From Candidatus Micrarchaeum sp. (GTDB lineage: Archaea; SpSt-1190; DYHY01), in the NCBI GenBank assembly GCA_020723935.1, contig DYHY01000002.1:32409-96408 (forward strand): DNA of 64,000 nucleotides, in the 5' to 3' direction. The position numbers and the translations under genes are program-made. Shown piece after piece: positions 59,573-64,000 of this stretch (position 1 is its first letter; each line of letters starts with the position of its first letter). The notes below the pieces were generated by a model. It saw only the letters and a program-made list of their open reading frames with translations, was not told the DNA's origin and did no database searches.

Positions 59573-60758
59573 ACGCCTTGAGCTTCCCGAAGGCCTCCTC
59601 GAGGACTGGGACGGGTGGGAGTATGACGGAGCGGAAATGGGAGCGGCAGAGGAACCCGTCGCCGTTCACAAGGACGAGGCCCGTGTTCTGCAGGACGTCG
59701 AGGACGAACTCCTTGTCAGTCGCCCATCCGCCGGCGGAAAGGTCCACCTTCGGGAAGATGTAGAAGGCCCCCGCGGGCTTCCTCGCCGAAAGGCCAGGTA
59801 TGCTGTTGATCATCTTGTGGGCTGCCTCCGCCCGCTCGGAAAGCTTCTGCCTTATCTCCTTGAAATGGTCCGCGTTCTCCCAGGCCGAGTGCAGGGCGAG
59901 CTCTATGGGCGTGCAGGACGAGAGGCGCAGGCGCGCCTGGCGCTTGAACCCCTCCTCGAGGTCCGAGAAGCTCCTGTCGGACGTTGGGTTGTGGAAGCAC
60001 ACATAGCCGGCGCGCCACCCGGGCGAGAGGAAGTTCTTCGAGAAGCCGTTCAGGAGGACCACCGGGGAATCCTTGGCGAGGGAGACGGCCGAGGCGAAGG
60101 GCACGTCGCGGAAGATCATCCTGTCGTATATCTCGTCGGATATGACGGGGATCCCGGCCTCGGCCGCGATGCCGATTATTCTCTTCACTGCCTCCGGCGG
60201 ATAGACCGCCCCCGTCGGGTTGTTCGGGTTGATGATGACTATCGCCTTGGTGAGCGGGGTGATCTTCCTGCGCACGTCCTCGGCGTCCGGCTGCCAGTCC
60301 TCCTTCTCGATGCAGTCGTAGGTCACCGGGACCCCGCCGAAGAAGGTCGCGTAATCCGCGTAGGGCGGGTATGTCGGGGAGGGGAGGAGTATCTCGTCGC
60401 CCGGCTCTAGGAGCGCGCCCATGAGGAACATGAGCGCCTCGGATAGGCCCGTCGTGAAGACGACGTTCTCGTGGCTTATGTTCGCCCCGGTCTTCTTGCT
60501 CTCGTATTCGGCTATCTTCCTGAGGAGCGTCATGTCGCCCTCGGAATCCGAATAGTAGCCGGCCCGCGTGTCCATGACGCGCTTCATTGCCTCGCGCATG
60601 TGCCTGGGCGTGTCGAAGTCGAACTTGTTCGGGTCGCCGATGTTGAAGTAGTACATCTTCTTCCCGCCGGCGGCAAGCTTCCTCGCCGGGCCGAGGATGT
60701 CTCGTATCGGCGACTTGAGGCCGGCCGCGCGCGCGGTGACAATGGGCTTGAGTGGCAT
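59523..60758 (-). CDS. Pyridoxal-phosphate aminotransferase, class I/II (alanine/aspartate type)
   Basis: 411 residues. It transfers amino groups between amino and keto acids in the cytoplasm. GLSEALMFLMGALLEPGDEI, IVIINPNNPTGAVYPPEAV, PVISDEIYDRM and NGFSKNFLSPGWRAGY (Lys forming the PLP aldimine, about residue 238) are the fold type I landmarks, and the Arg for the alpha-carboxylate is expected near RSHFRSVILPP. The similarity is greatest to archaeal alanine aminotransferase-like enzymes (MYYFNIGDPNKFDFDTP). Leaderless start about 25 nt from AACTTTTTAT. Confidence 0.93.
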   Translation of the reverse strand: MPLKPIVTARAAGLKSPIRDILGPARKLAAGGKKMYYFNIGDPNKFDFDTPRHMREAMKRVMDTRAGYYSDSEGDMTLLRKIAEYESKKTGANISHENVVFTTGLSEALMFLMGALLEPGDEILLPSPTYPPYADYATFFGGVPVTYDCIEKEDWQPDAEDVRRKITPLTKAIVIINPNNPTGAVYPPEAVKRIIGIAAEAGIPVISDEIYDRMIFRDVPFASAVSLAKDSPVVLLNGFSKNFLSPGWRAGYVCFHNPTSDRSFSDLEEGFKRQARLRLSSCTPIELALHSAWENADHFKEIRQKLSERAEAAHKMINSIPGLSARKPAGAFYIFPKVDLSAGGWATDKEFVLDVLQNTGLVLVNGDGFLCRSHFRSVILPPVPVLEEAFGKLKAFMEALPKKRSAKASLS

Positions 60759-60872
60759 TGCGGGCGCTGCTACGGGCGGGGAAATAAAAAGTTATCCCGC
60801 CTTCAGGGAGGGAAGGGACGGTTTTATGCATCCTGGCTCGCGCTAACCGCAGCAAAAAAAGAGGGGGCAGCC

Positions 60873-61478
60873 TTACTTTGCCGCCTCGGCCTGCCGCTCA
60901 ATGTTGTCTTTCTTCTCCACCGCGAAGCTCTTCGCGTCGCCGGTGGAGGCGTTTATGAGCTCCTCGACGAGGACGTCGGTGAGCGAGTGGTTGGACCCGC
61001 GCGAGCGGTTGAAGCAGCCCTTGGTTATCAGGCTGAGCGCGATGTCCACGCGCCTCTGGGGAGACACGTCGACCGACACCGGCCTTCTCACCCCACCCAT
61101 CTGCACGGATGTCGTCTCGCCCCTGGGAGCTACCCTCTCCACCGCGCGCACGAGCACCTCTATCGGGTTCTTCCCCGTCCGCTTGTGGATGCGCTCGAAG
61201 GCCTCCTCTATGACCGCGATCACCTTCTGCTTCTTGCCCGTGTTCCTGCCGCTCGTGAAGATGTGCTTCCTCGAGAGGCTCGAGTGGCCGGTGACAAGCA
61301 TCTTGTTCGCCAGGCGCTCGACAATGTTTAGCTTGTTCTTCCAGAAGCGCTTCTTGACGTGCTTTCCGCCGGAGTGGGGCACGTAGATCGGGCGCAGGTT
61401 GATGTAGTCGGCGAGGCCGGGAGCCACGACCGCGACCGTAGTGAACTCGTACTTGTCGAATAGCTTTGGCGCGTCCAT
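60873..61478 (-). CDS. rpsG: Small ribosomal subunit protein uS7
   Basis: 201 residues. Diagnostic stretches are RPIYVPHSGGKHVKKRFWKN, NIVERLANKMLVTG, KTGKNPIEVLVRAVERVAPR and MGGVRRPVSVDVSPQRRVD, followed by the archaeal C-terminus. It binds the 16S rRNA 3' major domain. Lies 6 nt after the uS12 stop, in one operon with it. Confidence 0.97.
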   Translation of the reverse strand: MDAPKLFDKYEFTTVAVVAPGLADYINLRPIYVPHSGGKHVKKRFWKNKLNIVERLANKMLVTGHSSLSRKHIFTSGRNTGKKQKVIAVIEEAFERIHKRTGKNPIEVLVRAVERVAPRGETTSVQMGGVRRPVSVDVSPQRRVDIALSLITKGCFNRSRGSNHSLTDVLVEELINASTGDAKSFAVEKKDNIERQAEAAK

Positions 61479-61484
61479 CGCAGA

Positions 61485-61922
61485 TTACCTCTTCTTCTTC
61501 TCCTTCTTGCCGCGGCGAAGCTCCAGGACCGCTATCCCGTTGACCTTCGTCACGATCCAGCGCACGCCCGGGATGTCGCCCATCGCGCGGCCCATGGCCC
61601 CGCCGATGCCCTCGATCTCGACCTCGTCGTGCTCGTCTATGAAGGTGATCGCCTTGTCCCCCGGCGTCATCGCCGTGATCTGCTTGCCGTTCTTGATGAG
61701 CTGGACGCGCACGCACTTCCTTATCCCGGAGTGCGGCTGCTTGGCTTCGACGCCGACCTTCTCAAGGACTATGCCTCGCGCCTGCGGGGCCTTCTTCAGG
61801 GGATCCGCCTTGAGGCGCGTCCCGTAGAAGACCTGCCTGAAACCCTTCTGGGAGAGGCGGAAGTTCTTGCGCTTGCGCGCCAGCTTTGCCGCCGCAAATA
61901 GGCCCTTTGTCTTTCGTGCCAT
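61485..61922 (-). CDS. rpsL: Small ribosomal subunit protein uS12
   Basis: 145 residues from MARKTKGLF; the frame upstream of this Met is not S12-like. Key stretches are the decoding-site loop [20 protein letters not shown] (a P-x-S-x-x-R-K segment) and [20 protein letters not shown]. Leaderless or short leader: CTTAAAAAGG lies about 25 nt upstream on the minus strand. Confidence 0.97.
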   Translation of the reverse strand: MARKTKGLFAAAKLARKRKNFRLSQKGFRQVFYGTRLKADPLKKAPQARGIVLEKVGVEAKQPHSGIRKCVRVQLIKNGKQITAMTPGDKAITFIDEHDEVEIEGIGGAMGRAMGDIPGVRWIVTKVNGIAVLELRRGKKEKKKR

Positions 61923-62047
61923 CGCTGCCGGAGGGTCCGGAGAGGGCCTTTTTAAGGGTTGCCCTGGGTTTTTCAGGAGGGTTTTTGCGGCCCGCCGGGA
62001 AGCGCGGGGGGCGGCTTTATCCAAAGTTCACTCGGGCGCCGGGAGGC

Positions 62048-63207
62048 TCACCCGAATGTGAATGTGTATGTCATCAGGCCCGGCGCGGCCGGGATGAGCT
62101 CTATTTTGTGCTCCCTGTAGCCGGAGGTGGAGTTGTAGACCTGGTAGAGCTGGAAGCCGTTTATTATCGTCTTCCCTGCGGGCTTGTCGTCCACGCGGAT
62201 TGTCAGCTCGATAGGGTCCCCGCTCGTCCCCGCGACGAGGAAGACGTTCCTCGCGTAGAACCTCAGGGAGATGGAGCCCGGGACGGATGAGAGCTCCATG
62301 TCGTCGTTGGTGTTCTTCCAGGAGCCGGAAAGGTAGAACCTGTCGCGCGCGAGGTCCGTCGGAAGCAAGTATGCCCTTGTCTCGTCCGGAGCCCGCCCCT
62401 GGGTGTTGCCCATCTGTCCGCGGGAGAAGCCATACTCCAGGTAGATTTCCGGCGTCAGGAGGAAGCTCGAGGGTTCTGCTCGGCCACGTCGACGAGGCCC
62501 CCCGCCGGAGTCTCGTTCGCCAGCAATAGCACCCGCGAGCGCTCGGCGAGGGCTTCCTGGATCCTCTTCTCGGCCTCGCCGTAGCCGCCCTCGCCGAAAT
62601 GGCTGTAGACGACGAAGCCGTCGGTGTCTATCAGGTATTTGGCCTGCCAGTAGCAGTTAGCGTAGGCGTTCCAGGTGCCATACTGGTTGTCCTGGGCGAC
62701 GGGATATTCGATGCCTAGCTTCCTCACCGCGCGCTCGACGTTCGCGAGGTCCTGCTCGAAGGCGAACTCGGGGGTGTGGACGCCGATGATCTCCAGGCCC
62801 TCGTCCTTGTACTTGCCATACTAGGCGTTAAGGAAGGGGATCGTGCGCAGGCAGTTTATGCAGCTGTAGGTCCAGAAGTCTATCAGGACGACCTTCTTCC
62901 CGATGTTCTCGCCGACCGTGACGTTCTTGGCGTTGACATGGCCTTGGGGGGAGACGAGCTCCGGGGCGCGCTGGAAGCGCAGGGCCTTGGCTACGGCGCG
63001 CAGGTCCGTGCTCAAGGAGGAGTTCGGATTGCCCGCGATCGGCGCCGGACCGTAGGAGGGGGGCACCGCCTTCAGCCGGCTCAGGACCGCTATGGAGACG
63101 ATCGTCAGGACGACGAGGGTGAGGAGGATCGCCGGCCTTGATGTGCGCCTTTTCGCGCCGGCGGCCGCCGCAGCCCTCGCGTTCTTCCTTGTCGCCATTC
63201 GCATCAT
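62048..63207 (-). pseudogene. DipZ/TlpA-like exported thioredoxin, with one TAG and one frameshift
   Basis: N-terminal membrane anchor (about residues 25-45), then a TlpA/DipZ thioredoxin fold with IDFWTYSCINCLRTIPFLNA (intact redox C-x-x-C). A TAG at 62821-62823 follows, where relatives have Trp or another residue, and the frame continues in phase: YGKYKDEGLEIIGVHTPEFA, then AKYLIDTDGFVVYSHFGEG. At about 62455-62475 a one-base shift leads into the typical DipZ C-terminal domain (FLLTPEIYLEYGFSRGQMG, then a beta-rich domain to 62048). Two lesions in 1.16 kb next to a broken ccdA indicate a decayed thiol-redox locus. Confidence 0.72.
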
Positions 63208-63208
63208 C

Positions 63209-63899
63209 TCAGTTCAGCAGGAGATAGTTGAGGAGGCCGAAATTCGCCAGCTGCCCGAGGTTCTGCGTGAAGACGAGTATCCCGAGGAGGAGGAGGAGGA
63301 GGAGGAGGCTGACGACCGCGTTGAAATACCCAAAGAGCCTCCCGCGCTTCCTGAAGAAAGAGAGGACTCTGTCGGAGAACAGGCTCGTCGCGAGGAACGG
63401 CAGGCCCAGGGAATAGACGGCCATCAGGAGGAAGCTGGACGCCGGGTTCTAGACCGCCAGGGCGAGGAGCGAGCCGAGGATCGGCCCGACGCAGGGCGTC
63501 CAGCCGACGGCGAAGGCCGCTCCGAAGACGAACGAGTTGAGGAAGCCCGGCCCGAAGAACCTGGAGAGGTCCAGGCGGTATTCGCGCTCGAGGAAATCTA
63601 GCTTCAGGAGGCCCAGGGTCTGGAAGGCGAAGAAGATTATGACGAGGCCCGCGACCCTCGAGAGCCACAGCTGCACGCCGTAGGAGGCCTTCGCCAGGAC
63701 CGTGCTCAGGAGGACCCCGAGGACCGAGAAGCACGCCAAGAAGCCAAGGACGAAGAAGACGGTGTTGAGGAAGAGGGATTTGCGGCCCGCGCCCGATCGG
63801 CCGGCGAGGTGAGCGAGGAAGGCAGGGTATCACTCAGGGGGAGACGAACGATGCTAGGCCCGCGATGAAGGCGGCCGCGACCGAGAGGCCATCTTGCAT
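63209..63899 (-). pseudogene. CcdA-like thiol-disulphide transporter, multiply interrupted
   Basis: The start MQDGLSVAAAFIAGLASFVSP is typical of CcdA, which passes electrons across the membrane. The next codon, a conserved Cys in relatives, is TGA (63834-63836). A frameshift at about 63820-63833 then leads into PAFLAHLAGRSGAGRKSLFL and FVLGFLACFSVLGVLLSTVL. GWTPCVGPILGSLLALAV keeps the second Cys, and an in-frame TAG (63449-63451) precedes NPASSFLLMAVYSLGLPFL. The last part ends normally 1 nt before the thioredoxin gene. Three lesions make a functional product unlikely. A TTAAATA element lies about 18-25 nt before the ATG. Confidence 0.68.
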
Positions 63900-64000
63900 C
63901 CCGCGGGGCTCCCGAGGGGATATTTAACGGTTCCTTGGGATGAAACGTCCGGCTCGTCGATCGAATGGTGCCTTGGGCCGAGCCTAGGCGAGGTCTGAGG

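Noticed and set aside
63204-63833. Plausible minus-strand protein of 209 residues in the ccdA region
   Set aside because: Pro/Arg/Leu-rich shadow; the CcdA-like segments are in other frames.
1-64000. Global reassignment of TAG to an amino acid
   Set aside because: EF-1A, EF-2, the giant hydrolase and many small genes end in TAG exactly at the family's or operon's expected end.
1-64000. tRNA genes, rRNA genes and CRISPR arrays
   Set aside because: No T-loop-like GGTTCGAATC signature with matching arms, no rRNA core sequences and no regularly spaced direct repeats were seen by eye on either strand; short or unusual tRNAs could still be missed.

Overview
The window reads as part of a high-GC archaeal chromosome. 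It carries an Alba chromatin protein, archaeal translation factors aEF-1A and aEF-2, uS10, uS7 and uS12, deoxyhypusine synthase, and many genes whose start codon lies about 24-30 nt after a TATA-like element (leaderless style). Small secreted or membrane proteins of no recognisable family are very numerous, which fits a DPANN-type lineage such as Micrarchaeota or Diapherotrites. That placement is inference only. No tRNA, rRNA, CRISPR array or insertion sequence was seen.

Region 1 (1-26.2 kb) looks like one surface machine. It has a type II/IV secretion ATPase (5' end outside the window), a TadC/FlaJ-like membrane platform, and about 19 tightly packed, often ATGA-overlapping genes for proteins with a short basic N-terminus, one pilin-like hydrophobic helix and usually a Cys-rich exterior. 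The array ends in proteins with lytic-transglycosylase-like domains and a 2,152-residue anchored protein. That protein combines two clan-A glycosidase-like domains, another transglycosylase-like domain and an M23 (LytM) peptidase domain. A pilus-type machine carrying peptidoglycan-hydrolase domains in an archaeon is the most notable content. A broken acyltransferase gene and a lipoprotein of bacterial (Chloroflexi-like) style are also present.

Region 2 (26.2-38.2 kb) is mixed: an SPFH protein, two family-2 glycosyltransferases (one frameshifted), Alba, a relocated paralogue of the pilin-like genes with a Cys-rich repeat tail and an in-frame amber codon, a radical SAM enzyme, an 825-residue protein with metallophosphoesterase-like motifs, a NikR-like regulator, a CxxC-type metal-binding protein and a PAP2 phosphatase.

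Region 3 (38.3-51.5 kb) is metabolism and regulation: glmS, a HTH/S-layer-like regulator, a ferredoxin, a twice-frameshifted malic enzyme gene, an SdpI-like protein, a Nudix hydrolase, a membrane-anchored winged-helix regulator next to a perfect inverted repeat, exported coiled-coil and lipoprotein genes, deoxyhypusine synthase and a MurG-like glycosyltransferase.

Region 4 (51.6-63.9 kb) keeps the archaeal str gene order (uS12, uS7, EF-2, EF-1A, uS10, all on the minus strand), but it is split by four unrelated genes. It ends in a decayed ccdA plus DipZ/TlpA-like thioredoxin pair. Several divergent gene pairs in regions 2-4 appear to share one symmetric TTTAAA element. Broken genes are concentrated in a few loci, while very long reading frames are intact, which argues for real gene decay rather than uniform sequencing error.
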